Of a stretch of 64,000 bases of DNA, positions 29,132 through 38,386 are shown one piece after another. A model generated the notes under the pieces. The model was not told the DNA's origin and did not search any database. It saw nothing but the letters and a program-made list of their open reading frames with translations. The stretch is taken from the NCBI GenBank assembly GCA_029261655.1, contig JAJDAY010000009.1:20165-84164 (forward strand), in the 5' to 3' direction. Position numbers and translations under genes: made by a program. Numbering within the stretch: the first letter of the stretch is position 1; every line of letters starts with the position of its first letter. The DNA comes from Nitrospinaceae bacterium. GTDB lineage: Bacteria > Nitrospinota > Nitrospinia > Nitrospinales > VA-1.

Positions 29132-29556
29132 ATCCACTTCCAAGTAGCGGTGTCAGCCCCGCGATTAAAATTGGGGTGATCGCCCTGACCGTCATCACGG
29201 CGGTGGCTTTCAGCGTATTTTTTTACAAATTAGTCAGCAAGGTGACTTCCTCCCCCAAAGAAAAACCCTGGGCATTGGAATTACGAGGGGTCGGTGACAA
29301 ACTAAAAGAGGCCGGACTCCATCGACAAGCGATTGCTAAATACACACAATTTCTCGCACATGAAGGGATTGATCTGAAAACCAGAGCCTCGGTCTCGCAA
29401 ACCGTGGGAGAACTTAATAAAACACTTGGTGATTGCGGCGAGGCTTTGGTCTGGTTTTATCAGGCCGAGGCGGCTGGTCCCGACCCTGCCGACAAGGAGT
29501 CTTTGAAATCTCAAGTCGCAACCTGCCTGAAAGAGGTCAAATCAGGACGACCTTGA
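29128..29556 (+). CDS. Membrane-anchored small protein with TPR-like helices, Bat operon
   Basis: 142 residues: one N-terminal transmembrane helix (IGVIALTVITAVAFSVFFYKL), then a helical domain that resembles one or two TPR units (ALELRGVGDKLKEAGLHRQA, GDCGEALVWFYQAEAAG). Overlaps the DUF58 stop (ATGA) and ends 2 bp before the next ATG, so it is translationally coupled. It is probably a periplasm-facing accessory of the Bat complex. No named family was recognised. Confidence 0.8.
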   Translation: MNPLPSSGVSPAIKIGVIALTVITAVAFSVFFYKLVSKVTSSPKEKPWALELRGVGDKLKEAGLHRQAIAKYTQFLAHEGIDLKTRASVSQTVGELNKTLGDCGEALVWFYQAEAAGPDPADKESLKSQVATCLKEVKSGRP

Positions 29557-29558
29557 AA

Positions 29559-30578
29559 ATGAAATCAGCCCCCGCGAGACAAAACAATATTTTCAGTCGG
29601 TTGATAGCCGGTCTCCTTTTAATAGCGGTGGCCGTAAATCCCCTGCCGGGATTTGCCCAGGAACCTCAACCGGAGACGCCGTCACCGATATCCGTGGAAG
29701 TAGAGGTCACGCCCATGCAGGCCACAGTGGGAGACCTGATCACCTATTCCATCCGGGTGCGCCATGATTCCAGTATCGAACCCTCTCAGCCACAATTTGT
29801 GCCGCCGGAAGGTTTGGAGGCGGTCGAACAGGGAACGAGAGACCATCCGCGTCAAAAATCACAAGCTCAGAGGGAATTCTGGTTTCAATTACGGGCAGAT
29901 CGGGTAGGAAGTTATGAGTTTCCCGCGCTCTCCATTCCATTTGTCGTTTCCAAAACTGACAATGGAAGTAAAATTATTCCAGGGCAACTTTCTTCCCCAA
30001 AATCTCAATTGGAAATAAAGTCCGTTCTTCATCATCAGGGCGAACCTACCGACATCCGCGACATCAAGCCCTTGGAAAATATTCCGAGAGACTGGCTTCC
30101 CGTCATTCTTGTGGTTTTGGGGATCACTCTACTAGCCGCTCTGGGAATTCTACTTTTTCTTAAGCGACGAAAGAAAAGATCAATCGAGCCAAAACTCAAA
30201 CAGGAAACTCTGTCCCCGCAAGAAACCGCTTTGCGGAATTTAGACATTTTGCAAAACAAAAAATTGCTGGATAAAGGCCGTGTCCGTGAACATTATTTTG
30301 AATTGTCGGAGATTTTTCGTCGTTACCTCGGTGACATATTCAATTTCCCGGCGTTGGATTGGACCACGGAAGAGATAAAACACTTCCTCACAAGCTCACC
30401 CTCGCACTATCCTGAAGTCCGTGAAAAGATTGGCTTCATTCTCGAAGAAACCGATCTGGTCAAATTTGCCAAAGCCCAGGTCACAGGGGAGAAAAATATG
30501 ACCCAGGATGTCATTAATTTTATCCAGGAAACTTCTGTGGCCCAAAATTCGGCTGATAACCCCACTATTCCCTCATGA
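29559..30578 (+). CDS. BatD-like membrane protein with N-terminal periplasmic domain
   Basis: 339 residues: signal-like helix, a periplasmic Ig-like region (ISVEVEVTPMQATVGDLITY), one transmembrane helix (WLPVILVVLGITLLAALGIL), and a cytoplasmic helical tail with HYFELSEIFRRYLGDIFNFPALDWTT, the DUF4381/BatD-type tail. The ATG at 29559 lies 2 bp after the upstream stop and was preferred to an upstream in-frame start at 29433 because it directly precedes a normal signal segment. The tail recurs in the large BatD at 34371-36188. Confidence 0.82.
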   Translation: MKSAPARQNNIFSRLIAGLLLIAVAVNPLPGFAQEPQPETPSPISVEVEVTPMQATVGDLITYSIRVRHDSSIEPSQPQFVPPEGLEAVEQGTRDHPRQKSQAQREFWFQLRADRVGSYEFPALSIPFVVSKTDNGSKIIPGQLSSPKSQLEIKSVLHHQGEPTDIRDIKPLENIPRDWLPVILVVLGITLLAALGILLFLKRRKKRSIEPKLKQETLSPQETALRNLDILQNKKLLDKGRVREHYFELSEIFRRYLGDIFNFPALDWTTEEIKHFLTSSPSHYPEVREKIGFILEETDLVKFAKAQVTGEKNMTQDVINFIQETSVAQNSADNPTIPS

Positions 30579-31573
30579 CATTTTTCCACTTCGAAGACCC
30601 CTGGTTATTACTGCTGTTGTTTCTACTGCCGGTCACCGTTTTTATGGTCCGTGATAACCGAACCGCAGTAATTTCGTATTCCGCCATTGGGCGACTGAAA
30701 GCTGTGAATCCTGGTCGAATGAATCTGGTTTCCCGAATTCCAGCCACTCTAAAGTTACTGGGTTTTATCCTTCTGATCCTCGCTCTTGCGCGCCCTCAAA
30801 TGGGTCACAAGCGATCCCGGATTTTATCCGCCGGAGTGGATATCGTGCTTGCTATCGACACGTCCGGTAGCATGAACGCTCTGGATTTTAAAAAAGAGGA
30901 CATGCCCGTCGACCGTCTGGAAGCGGTCAAGGATGTGGTCGCGGATTTTATCGCTCATCGGGAAAATGACCGCATGGGCATGGTGGTTTTTGGACAGGAA
31001 GCGTTCACCCAATGCCCGTTGACCCTCGATCACGGCATTCTTCTGTCCTTTTTGGGTAATCTTAAAATAGGGATAGCAGGCGACTCCACCGCCATTGGAT
31101 CTGCCATCGGAATTGCCGTCAAGAGGCTCAAGGATTTAAATTCGAAATCCAAGGTCATCATTCTTCTAACCGATGGGCGCAACAACTCAGGAAGTCTTTC
31201 CCCGATGCAGGCGGCCCGGATCGGCAAAACCTTCGGAATAAAAATTTATACCATAGGGGTTGGCACTCGGGGAAAAGCCCCTTTCCTGGTAGATTCTATA
31301 TTCGGCAAACAATACATTTATCAAAATGTGGAGATAGATGAAAAAACTTTGCAGGAAATTGCCGAAACAACCGGAGCGAAATATTTTCGTGCCACCGACC
31401 GGGATTCGCTTAAAAATATTTATGAGCAGATCGACAGCCTGGAAAAATCCGAAGTCAAAATTCTCGACCGCTCGGAATACCGGGAACTCTTTCTCTATTT
31501 TTTAATACCGGGCTTGGTATTTATTTTTGCGGAAATTTTGTTATCTCACACACGATTGAGAAGGATTCCCTGA
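30575..31573 (+). CDS. batA: vWA-domain membrane protein BatA
   Basis: 332 residues: two N-terminal membrane helices, a von Willebrand A domain and a C-terminal membrane helix. The MIDAS motif DTSGSM begins at D95 and is complete. The vWA module faces the periplasm or membrane surface in Bat models. The start overlaps the upstream stop (ATGA). It is followed by batB after a 1 bp gap. MoxR ATPases are thought to act on such vWA partners. Confidence 0.92.
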   Translation: MTFFHFEDPWLLLLLFLLPVTVFMVRDNRTAVISYSAIGRLKAVNPGRMNLVSRIPATLKLLGFILLILALARPQMGHKRSRILSAGVDIVLAIDTSGSMNALDFKKEDMPVDRLEAVKDVVADFIAHRENDRMGMVVFGQEAFTQCPLTLDHGILLSFLGNLKIGIAGDSTAIGSAIGIAVKRLKDLNSKSKVIILLTDGRNNSGSLSPMQAARIGKTFGIKIYTIGVGTRGKAPFLVDSIFGKQYIYQNVEIDEKTLQEIAETTGAKYFRATDRDSLKNIYEQIDSLEKSEVKILDRSEYRELFLYFLIPGLVFIFAEILLSHTRLRRIP

Positions 31574-31574
31574 T

Positions 31575-32585
31575 ATGAAATTTGGAAATCCTGAATTTTT
31601 CCATCTGCTTTGGTCAATTCCAGTATTAATATTATTTTTCAGGTGGGGTTTGTGGAAAAAACGCCAACTCACCGAAATTTTCTATAAGCCAACCTCTTCC
31701 GTTGAAACTTTACTTGCGAAATATCACCGCCGACAAAACACCAAAGCGTTTTTCAGCATTCTGGCAGTTTTTTTTATGATATTGGCTCTGACACAGCCGA
31801 GATGGGGCTATGAATGGAAAGAACTGACTCAGGAGGGAGTCGATATTATTGTGGCGCTGGATGTTTCGACCAGCATGTTGGCGGAAGACATCAAGCCAAA
31901 CCGTCTCAGCCGTGCAAAACGAAAAATTTCCGATCTGCTGGACATGCTGGAGGGGGACCGGATCGGCCTGGTCGCATTCGCGGGAACGGCATTCATACAA
32001 TGCCCTCTGACCCTGGACTACACCGCCCTGAAACTTTTTCTGGACGCGACCGACACCGATCTAATTTCGGCAAAGGGAACGGCGCTTGCCGAGGCCATGC
32101 GCAAAAGTATTTCAGCCTTCAGAACGGGTGACGATCGTTCCAGAACGATCATTCTAATCACCGATGGAGAGAATCACGAAGGCACCCCATTGAAAGTCGC
32201 AGATTCTGCCGCCAGGCAGGGTATCAAAATTTTCACGATCGGGATCGGGGGAGACAGCGGCGCTCCCATACCCGACACTGCCGGGGATTTCAAAAAAGAT
32301 GCGGAAGGTGAAATTGTGTTGACCCGGTTGGGTGAAACCATGCTCCAGAAAATCGCGCTGGAAACCGGAGGAACGTATGTTCGGTCCGTTACGGGGGATC
32401 TAGATCTCAATAAAATTTACCTGAAAAATATAAAACCAAAAATTGAAAAAAAGGAGATAAAAACCCAGAGGCGAAAACTATGGACCGAACGTTTCCAATG
32501 GGCGATTTTTCTGGCACTTGTCTGCCTGTGGATTGAATTTTTGATCCAGGAAAAACAGATTCGCAATCCTGCGGAGGGACGATAA
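31575..32585 (+). CDS. batB: vWA-domain membrane protein BatB
   Basis: 336 residues with the same architecture as BatA. The MIDAS motif is DVSTSM beginning at D96, so DxSxS is kept. Two N-terminal helices and one C-terminal helix are predicted. It is clearly paralogous to the upstream gene. It is followed by a 167 bp gap and then a Bax-inhibitor-1 gene rather than batC, an interruption of the usual order. Confidence 0.92.
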   Translation: MKFGNPEFFHLLWSIPVLILFFRWGLWKKRQLTEIFYKPTSSVETLLAKYHRRQNTKAFFSILAVFFMILALTQPRWGYEWKELTQEGVDIIVALDVSTSMLAEDIKPNRLSRAKRKISDLLDMLEGDRIGLVAFAGTAFIQCPLTLDYTALKLFLDATDTDLISAKGTALAEAMRKSISAFRTGDDRSRTIILITDGENHEGTPLKVADSAARQGIKIFTIGIGGDSGAPIPDTAGDFKKDAEGEIVLTRLGETMLQKIALETGGTYVRSVTGDLDLNKIYLKNIKPKIEKKEIKTQRRKLWTERFQWAIFLALVCLWIEFLIQEKQIRNPAEGR

Positions 32586-32752
32586 AACTCCACCCGGCCC
32601 GTCAAAATTTGTTAAAATAGAGGCCATAGACAGTTCGATTTCCAATTCGTCACGCCTTGACAATCCTGGAATCCGGTCCTATTTATTGAGTGTGGATAAA
32701 ACATCGCATTCTGGCAGTTTAGATCTAACTTACTGAAAGGATTATTCTTATT

Positions 32753-33454
32753 ATGACAGATATCTCGCGAACAATGAGTACGGATGCGGTAGCGGCCGAA
32801 CAGCAACGGTTCATGGTTCGGGTTTACAACTGGATGACGGCGGGTTTGGCCGTTACCGGAGTTCTCGCATTTTACGTCTCCAATAATGAGACGATGTTGA
32901 ATATCATTCACGGTAATCCAATTGTGCCCATCGTTTTGATCGTCGCGCAACTGGGACTGGTGATTTACCTGTCCGGCTGGATCAAGAATATGTCCGCCAG
33001 TCAGGCCACCGGTATTTTTATGTTATACGCCGGGCTCACCGGATTGACATTTTCCTTTATTTTTCTGGCGTACACGACGTCCTCGATCACCTCGGCTTTT
33101 CTGGTGACTGCCGGCACCTTCGCCGCCATGAGTGTTTATGGCTACACCACCAAAAAAGATCTGACCTCCATGGGCAGTTTCCTTTTCATGGGATTGATCG
33201 GCATCATCATCGCTTCATTGGTCAATCTATTTTTACAAAATGAAACCATGCATTGGGTCATCACCTATGCGGGTGTGCTCATTTTTGTCGGACTCACGGC
33301 CTATGATACCCAGAAGATCAAGAACATGAATATTCTGGGCAACGAAGGCACCGATGAAGACACCAAAGAAGCGGTCATCGGCGCGTTGACCCTGTACCTG
33401 GATTTCATCAATCTCTTCCTGATGCTCCTCAGAATAATGGGAGACCGACGGTAG
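32753..33454 (+). CDS. Bax inhibitor-1/YccA-family membrane protein
   Basis: 233 residues with seven hydrophobic helices of the TMBIM/BI-1 family, proposed pH-gated calcium leak channels. The C-terminal YDTQKIKNMN and LTLYLDFINLFLMLLRIMG are family hallmarks, with the conserved Asp in AYDTQ. It lies inside the Bat operon between batB and batC, with 167 bp upstream and a hairpin downstream, so it may have its own transcription unit. Confidence 0.93.
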   Translation: MTDISRTMSTDAVAAEQQRFMVRVYNWMTAGLAVTGVLAFYVSNNETMLNIIHGNPIVPIVLIVAQLGLVIYLSGWIKNMSASQATGIFMLYAGLTGLTFSFIFLAYTTSSITSAFLVTAGTFAAMSVYGYTTKKDLTSMGSFLFMGLIGIIIASLVNLFLQNETMHWVITYAGVLIFVGLTAYDTQKIKNMNILGNEGTDEDTKEAVIGALTLYLDFINLFLMLLRIMGDRR

Positions 33455-33480
33455 GGCTATTAAAAACATAAAATTCACTC

Positions 33481-33510
33481 AACCCCCCTGTAACATCTTG
33501 CAGGGGGGTT
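33481..33510. terminator. Ten-bp perfect hairpin after the Bax-inhibitor gene
   Basis: AACCCCCCTG and CAGGGGGGTT form a 10-bp perfect stem with a 10-nt loop, 26 bp after the stop. No T-run follows on the plus strand, so it may be a weak or factor-assisted terminator, or an mRNA-end stabiliser. Confidence 0.6.
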
Positions 33511-33547
33511 GCCCCGTAAAATAACCTAATGGCTTCCGCCTTTTCTC

Positions 33548-34357
33548 ATGCCCAGGTTTCAAACTCTTCTCAAATTTTTTAATAGTTTTTCTCCTAAAGT
33601 ATTTCAGCTTTTCATTCTTACCTTAACTTTCTGGTCTGGTTCATTGGTTTCTGGCCATGCTGAAACAGCCGCCTTCAATATTCATGAAGGGATTGCTGAT
33701 TATAAAAACCAAAATTTTGAACAGGCGGAGAACCATTTTTCTAAGGCTCAAAAAGAAAATCCTGACAATTCAAAATTGAATTACAACCTCGCCAACAGTC
33801 ACTATAAAAACGGCAGGTACCAGGAGGCGCTCAAGTCTTACTCTAATGCGACTGAAAAAAATACAACACCTGATATAGAAAAAAATTCTTTATATAATTC
33901 CGGCAACGCCCTTTATCGTATGGGCAAACTCGAAGAATCCATAACGGCCTATAAAAAAGCTTTGGCATTGGACCCCAAGGATATGGACGCCAAGTTTAAT
34001 CTTGAGTTTGTCCGGGAAAAATTAAAGGAAAAACAACAGAAACAAAACAAACCGCAGGAAAAAGATTCCATGGACAACGACCAACTAGATCAGAACCCGT
34101 CGCCGGACAATGACTCTGACACCCTTGATAACGATAACAATTCCACACGGCAGGAAAACCAGAAACCCTCTTCTCCTGAAGAATTTGAATCCGGAGAAGA
34201 CAAGCCATCTGAACTGGCACAGATTCAGGAAAACTCCATATCAAAGCAACAGGCCGAACAATGGTTGAGCGGCCTCCAGGAAGACCTTAAAAAATTCAGC
34301 CAGAAACAAGCCCATGCGGAAAAAGGGACTTCTTCACCTTCCAGCCGGGATTGGTGA
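33548..34357 (+). CDS. batC: TPR protein BatC
   Basis: 269 residues: a signal peptide ending near SGHAETA, three to four TPR units (LNYNLANSHYKNGRYQEALK, LYNSGNALYRMGKLEESITA), and a long Asp/Asn/Ser/Gln-rich low-complexity tail. This is the usual BatC architecture: an exported TPR adaptor of the Bat complex. The last part of the gene overlaps an alternative upstream start for batD, which was not used. Confidence 0.88.
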   Translation: MPRFQTLLKFFNSFSPKVFQLFILTLTFWSGSLVSGHAETAAFNIHEGIADYKNQNFEQAENHFSKAQKENPDNSKLNYNLANSHYKNGRYQEALKSYSNATEKNTTPDIEKNSLYNSGNALYRMGKLEESITAYKKALALDPKDMDAKFNLEFVREKLKEKQQKQNKPQEKDSMDNDQLDQNPSPDNDSDTLDNDNNSTRQENQKPSSPEEFESGEDKPSELAQIQENSISKQQAEQWLSGLQEDLKKFSQKQAHAEKGTSSPSSRDW

Positions 34358-34370
34358 CCTGGACCTTCCA

Positions 34371-36188
34371 ATGAAAATCAGCCCCCTCCCAATCACTGCT
34401 AATTTTCTGATAACATGCCTTCAGCTAATGCTGATGGCATTATTAGAAACGCCCGTCAATGCCGAGGATATCGGCCTCACTGCCAGAGTCGATAACAATG
34501 AAATTTCACTGGGAGATACTCTCCACTTATCACTCACCGTGAAAGGGGTGTTGAATGCCCCGGAGCCTAATTTACCGCCCCTCTCTGATTTTCGCATACG
34601 TTCTTCGTCCACAGCTTCTTCCACGCAAATCATAAATGGACAACGAACTGTATCCGTAACATACAACTATCAGCTGGTTCCGTTGAAAGCGGGATCGTTT
34701 ACCATTGATCCCGCGATTCTAGAACTGGCTGGGGTCACCTATCAATCCAATCCTGTCCTCATTGTCGTTTCAGAACCCGGCGCTCATTCACCTGCAAAAA
34801 AATCTCCGGCCTATATCGAAGCATTTGTTTCAAACGCGAATCCTTACGTTAATGAGCAGTTGATTTATACTTTCAGGCTTTATCGAAGAGTCCAGGCAAG
34901 AAATCTCGACCTTAGTATTTCCTTTGAAGACGGTATTTTTCGCAAGGAAGATATGGGTGACGCAAAAATTTTTTCCCGCACGATCAATGGCATTCAATAT
35001 CAAATCCATGAATTAACAACCGCCTTGTACCCTATCCGTTCCGGGGACGTTGAAATTTCTCCCGCAACTCTTGAAATCGATCTCCTCGCTAAATCGCCAA
35101 ACTCTCCCAGACAAAGCCCTTTTCCGCAAATATTCGACAACCGTTTTTTTGGAAGTCGTGCGAACTGGCTACATAAAACACTTCGAAGCCAACCCCTTGC
35201 GGTGAGCATACGCCCACTTCCAAAAGCCGGAAAGCCTGTAAAATTTTCAAACATTGTTGGAGACCTGGACATTTCGGCAACGATCGGAAAGAAGGAGCTA
35301 AAAGCTGGAGACACCACCACCTTGACCGTGACCCTGAATGGGTCGGGAGCCTTGAAAGGCTATTTGTTGCCCCTTCCGAAGTTATCGGACGGTTTTAAAA
35401 TTTATCCCGACAAGCCGGAATTTAAATTATCGGTTCAGCAAAATACTTTGATGGGTGAAAAGATTTTTAAATTTGCTCTGGTTCCACTAAAACCGGGTCA
35501 CAAAATATTGCCGTCTATCACCCTCTCCTACTTTGATCCGGCCAGAAATAAATATTTGATAAAAAAAACAACTCCCATTTCTTTAACCATAGAACCTGCA
35601 GAATTTCCTGAAAACTTGAACTCGGCAGAAAATTTCAAACCTAAAAAAAGTAACACGAAAAATTCCATTGAAACCACGGGCGAAGATATATTACCCATCC
35701 ACACCCGGCTTTCGGATTTTGAAGAAGTTTCAGCAAACGGATCGGATGTTATTTTATTAACGGGGAGGCTGGTCGCCCCCCCGGTGCTGTTTCTTTTGTT
35801 CACGGTCTACATCCGGTTCAACCAGAAGTTAAAACATGACAAAGCCTTTGCCCGCAACCGCAAGGCGTTTAAGATAGCCCGGCAAAAGCTCAAAAAGCTG
35901 TCGAGTTCATCAGGCCCGCCCCCCCGTGATTTCGCGAAAAAATTATCAGATATTTTTCGTGAATATGTGGGCAATAAATTAAATATTCAAGGAAAAGCCC
36001 TCACCTCTTTCGAAGTGGAACAAAAGCTGATTGACCAGGATTATCCAAAAGAACAGGCGGAGCAAACCCGGGTATTATGGGGAAAATATGAATCCCTGCA
36101 ATATGCCCCCACCACCGATTCGAAAAATAATCTCGACATGATCGATGAATCGTTGCGCTTATTGAATCAACTTGAAAAAAAATCATGA
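34371..36188 (+). CDS. batD: BatD-like large membrane protein
   Basis: About 605 residues: signal peptide, repeated Ig-like periplasmic domains (VDNNEISLGDTLHLSLTVKG; KKELKAGDTTTLTVTLNGSG), a transmembrane helix near VAPPVLFLLFTVYIRF and a cytoplasmic tail with IFREYVGNKLNIQGKALTSFE. This matches BatD (Oxygen_tol family). The ATG at 34371 gives a clean signal peptide and was preferred to one 19 codons earlier. The stop overlaps the batE-like start (ATGA). Confidence 0.9.
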   Translation: MKISPLPITANFLITCLQLMLMALLETPVNAEDIGLTARVDNNEISLGDTLHLSLTVKGVLNAPEPNLPPLSDFRIRSSSTASSTQIINGQRTVSVTYNYQLVPLKAGSFTIDPAILELAGVTYQSNPVLIVVSEPGAHSPAKKSPAYIEAFVSNANPYVNEQLIYTFRLYRRVQARNLDLSISFEDGIFRKEDMGDAKIFSRTINGIQYQIHELTTALYPIRSGDVEISPATLEIDLLAKSPNSPRQSPFPQIFDNRFFGSRANWLHKTLRSQPLAVSIRPLPKAGKPVKFSNIVGDLDISATIGKKELKAGDTTTLTVTLNGSGALKGYLLPLPKLSDGFKIYPDKPEFKLSVQQNTLMGEKIFKFALVPLKPGHKILPSITLSYFDPARNKYLIKKTTPISLTIEPAEFPENLNSAENFKPKKSNTKNSIETTGEDILPIHTRLSDFEEVSANGSDVILLTGRLVAPPVLFLLFTVYIRFNQKLKHDKAFARNRKAFKIARQKLKKLSSSSGPPPRDFAKKLSDIFREYVGNKLNIQGKALTSFEVEQKLIDQDYPKEQAEQTRVLWGKYESLQYAPTTDSKNNLDMIDESLRLLNQLEKKS

Positions 36189-36958
36189 ACTACCGGAATT
36201 CCATTTTCCAAACTGTTTTTTATTTTTTGACCGCCTGGGTTATTTCTACGGGTACTGCCGCAGGCGAAGAAAATCTATCACGAATTTCTCTTGCCAACAG
36301 TTATTACGCAAAAGGTCAGTATCAGGAAGCCGCGGCAGGGTATCAAAAGCTGATCAATGGCGGTTATAAAAATGGTTTTCTTTATTACAATCTGGGAAAT
36401 TCTTATTATCGTCTCGGTAAAACCGGGCCGGCTATCTTGAATTACATCCGCGCCAAACATTTTCTCCCGCGGGACGAATCTTTGAAAGCTAATTTGAAAA
36501 CCGCCATTTTAAAAACCGAAGATCAATTGGAACCGCCTTCAGCAAAAGGTATTGGAACTTTTTTATTCTGGGTGAATGATTTCACTTTGAAAGAACAATT
36601 GAAATTTCTTGGGATCATTAATTTATTTTTCTGGGGGGTCCTCAGTATTTGGATTATTCAAAAGGCGGGTTTTTGGAACGTGGCGCGAAAAACCATGACG
36701 GTCATTCTATTAATCGCAATAATTTCCATCGGCGCTAAAGTCTATCTGGAGTCAGAAAACACTCTTGGGGTTGTCCTGGCAAAAAATACTCAGATCAAGT
36801 CCGCCAGGGGCGCGAATAACGTGACCCTGTTCCAACTCCATGAAGGTTCTGTCGTGTCGATCATTGAAAGTCAAAATGACTGGTATTATATTGAGTTGAA
36901 CGACGGTAAAAAGGGGTGGGCGCAAAAAGAATTTGTTGGAAGTGAGGGGGCCTATTGA
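36185..36958 (+). CDS. batE: BatE-like TPR and SH3 membrane protein
   Basis: 257 residues: signal peptide, TPR units (LANSYYAKGQYQEAAAGYQ, YYNLGNSYYRLGKTGPAIL), two transmembrane helices (about residues 135-180) and a C-terminal bacterial SH3-like domain (HEGSVVSIIESQNDWYYIEL, GKKGWAQKEFVG). This is the BatE layout. It ends the Bat operon and overlaps the convergent response regulator gene by 7 bp. Confidence 0.88.
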   Translation: MNYRNSIFQTVFYFLTAWVISTGTAAGEENLSRISLANSYYAKGQYQEAAAGYQKLINGGYKNGFLYYNLGNSYYRLGKTGPAILNYIRAKHFLPRDESLKANLKTAILKTEDQLEPPSAKGIGTFLFWVNDFTLKEQLKFLGIINLFFWGVLSIWIIQKAGFWNVARKTMTVILLIAIISIGAKVYLESENTLGVVLAKNTQIKSARGANNVTLFQLHEGSVVSIIESQNDWYYIELNDGKKGWAQKEFVGSEGAY

Positions 36959-37506
36959 GGGTCCAGCTGATTTTTAATATTTTTCTTTTTTTCGTGTACC
37001 ACAGACTCATAAGTCGAAAGTAATTGACGTAAAATCTGTTGTCGATTCAACGGAATGGAATGTTGCTTCCCCTCAAAATGGACATTTAAATCTTCTTCTC
37101 CTGTATCTTCAATCTGAAATGTGCCCGTTTTCGCTAATTCTTTTGTACGGGAGAGCAAGTGACCCTTGTCCCAGGGCTTGAAAAAATATAAATCCGCTCC
37201 AGACTCCAGGCCTTCCAGGAGAGAACCCATCTCCCACGAGGCCGTCAGCAGGATCACCGGAATTTGAGCAAGATCCCGGTCTTTTTTGATTTCCCTGCAT
37301 AACTCAAAACCATCCATTTCGGGCATCTGGATATCAGCGAAAACAATATTCGGAGCTTGTTGCTTCATCATCGCCAAAGCCTGCCTTCCATTCATCGCAA
37401 CTTTGACTTCATATTTATGTTTTGTCAGGGTATGACGAAGAAGCGCGCTTTGATCCTCACAGTCCTCAACAATTAAGACATACGTTCGGATATTTTCATT
37501 TTTCAT
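36952..37506 (-). CDS. Single-domain-type response regulator with short C-terminal extension
   Basis: 184 residues. The receiver domain (about 9-125) has the acidic pair ED, the phosphoacceptor D58 in FADIQMPEMDG and the Lys in FFKPWD. The remaining 55 residues are charged and show no known output domain, so it probably signals by protein interaction. No histidine kinase is adjacent. It is a single gene on the minus strand, convergent with batE. Confidence 0.9.
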   Translation of the reverse strand: MKNENIRTYVLIVEDCEDQSALLRHTLTKHKYEVKVAMNGRQALAMMKQQAPNIVFADIQMPEMDGFELCREIKKDRDLAQIPVILLTASWEMGSLLEGLESGADLYFFKPWDKGHLLSRTKELAKTGTFQIEDTGEEDLNVHFEGKQHSIPLNRQQILRQLLSTYESVVHEKKKNIKNQLDPQ

Positions 37507-37635
37507 TTTAAAAGATACTTTAATTTTATGAGTCGATTATGCCCAGCTGGATGGCAGTTTTAAGCCCGTTTATCCGGAATATTATTAACGGGAAGAAATT
37601 TTCACCTTCCAGATGAAGAAAAGAGTTTTGTTGGT

Positions 37636-38076
37636 TCAGGAGTTATCAGGATCAGCCCCTACCAAAAATCCCTCCAAATGAGCCCGTTTGCCAGCATCAC
37701 CCCTTCGATAGACACGAACGACTTTTTCAATCAATTCTTTCAGCATTCGATCCTGCATTAAGTCAGCGTATTCACGGGGAAAGTTAACAACATCACCATG
37801 TTCCGGTTCCTGACGGATCATTGGACCGCGCCCAGTGAGCAACCAGTAAATATTAATATCTGAAAACATGCATAAATTTGCCAGAGTCGTAGCGGAAGGC
37901 AGGGATTTGTCGTTTTCTAAATCGGAAAGTGAACCCTGGGAAACGCGAATTTTTTTAGACAATTCAACCAACTTGAGCAGTGAATGTTTGCGCCAGCTTT
38001 TCAGGCGCTTTCCCACCGTAGAGACGGTGATGGTTTCTTGTGAGCCATTTGTGTCACTAGACATTGATTCCCTCAT
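37636..38076 (-). CDS. XRE-family transcriptional regulator
   Basis: 146 residues with an N-terminal helix-turn-helix (about 20-80: GKRLKSWRKHSLLKLVELSKK, GSLSDLENDKSLPSATTLANL) similar to CI/XRE repressors, and the phrase INIYWLLTGRGPM typical of phage-like and Bacteroidetes-type XRE proteins. The C-terminus has no peptidase motif. A 19-bp palindrome lies 40 bp upstream of the start, suggesting autoregulation. No phage gene is nearby. ATG at 38076; an internal ATG at 38064 is also possible. Confidence 0.85.
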   Translation of the reverse strand: MRESMSSDTNGSQETITVSTVGKRLKSWRKHSLLKLVELSKKIRVSQGSLSDLENDKSLPSATTLANLCMFSDINIYWLLTGRGPMIRQEPEHGDVVNFPREYADLMQDRMLKELIEKVVRVYRRGDAGKRAHLEGFLVGADPDNS

Positions 38077-38115
38077 AACGGATATCCTTTTGATGAAATT
38101 GAAATTTATATAAAA

Positions 38116-38134
38116 AAAGTTTAGTTAAAACTTT
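38116..38134. promoter_or_regulatory. Putative operator of the XRE gene
   Basis: AAAGTTTAGTTAAAACTTT: two perfect 7-bp arms with a 5-bp spacer, placed 40 bp upstream of the XRE start where its promoter should be. The position fits an autoregulatory site, an inference only. Confidence 0.5.
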
Positions 38135-38291
38135 TATTTAGGGAGGGAACACCGGCTTTCCCAAGGTCGCATCCCAAGAATAGGTGGGGGTTATGGCGAT
38201 ATCGTTAAGCAAAAGTTACGGTTGTGTCACGAATTAGGATATTGCGACCGAAGCTGACAAGATATGGGGAGGGAAAACAGAGGGATGGTTC

Positions 38292-38321
38292 AAAAACAAA
38301 AGGGAAGGACAGGACCTTCCC
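38292..38321 (-). terminator. Intrinsic terminator of hydrolase-HD-response regulator operon
   Basis: On the minus strand a GGGAAGG/CCTTCCC stem with a 6-nt loop is followed by TTTTGTTTTT. It lies 66 bp after the stop of the OmpR-type gene. Confidence 0.85.
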
Positions 38322-38386
38322 GGTTCAAACCATTTAGAAGAAATGGGCTAATACTTCGAAAATAAGCAGGTTAAGATCTATTTTTT

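Larger units (their letters stand above)
38077..38386. other. Regulatory gap between XRE and OmpR-type genes
   Basis: 310 bp without a gene. From left to right it holds the XRE gene's promoter region with a palindrome (38116-38134), then an unassigned stretch, then the intrinsic terminator of the upstream minus-strand operon (38292-38321). Confidence 0.6.

Noticed and set aside
29433..29558. Upstream start for the BatD-like protein
   Set aside because: It lies inside the preceding gene in another frame. The ATG at 29559 is 2 bp after the upstream stop and begins a signal segment.
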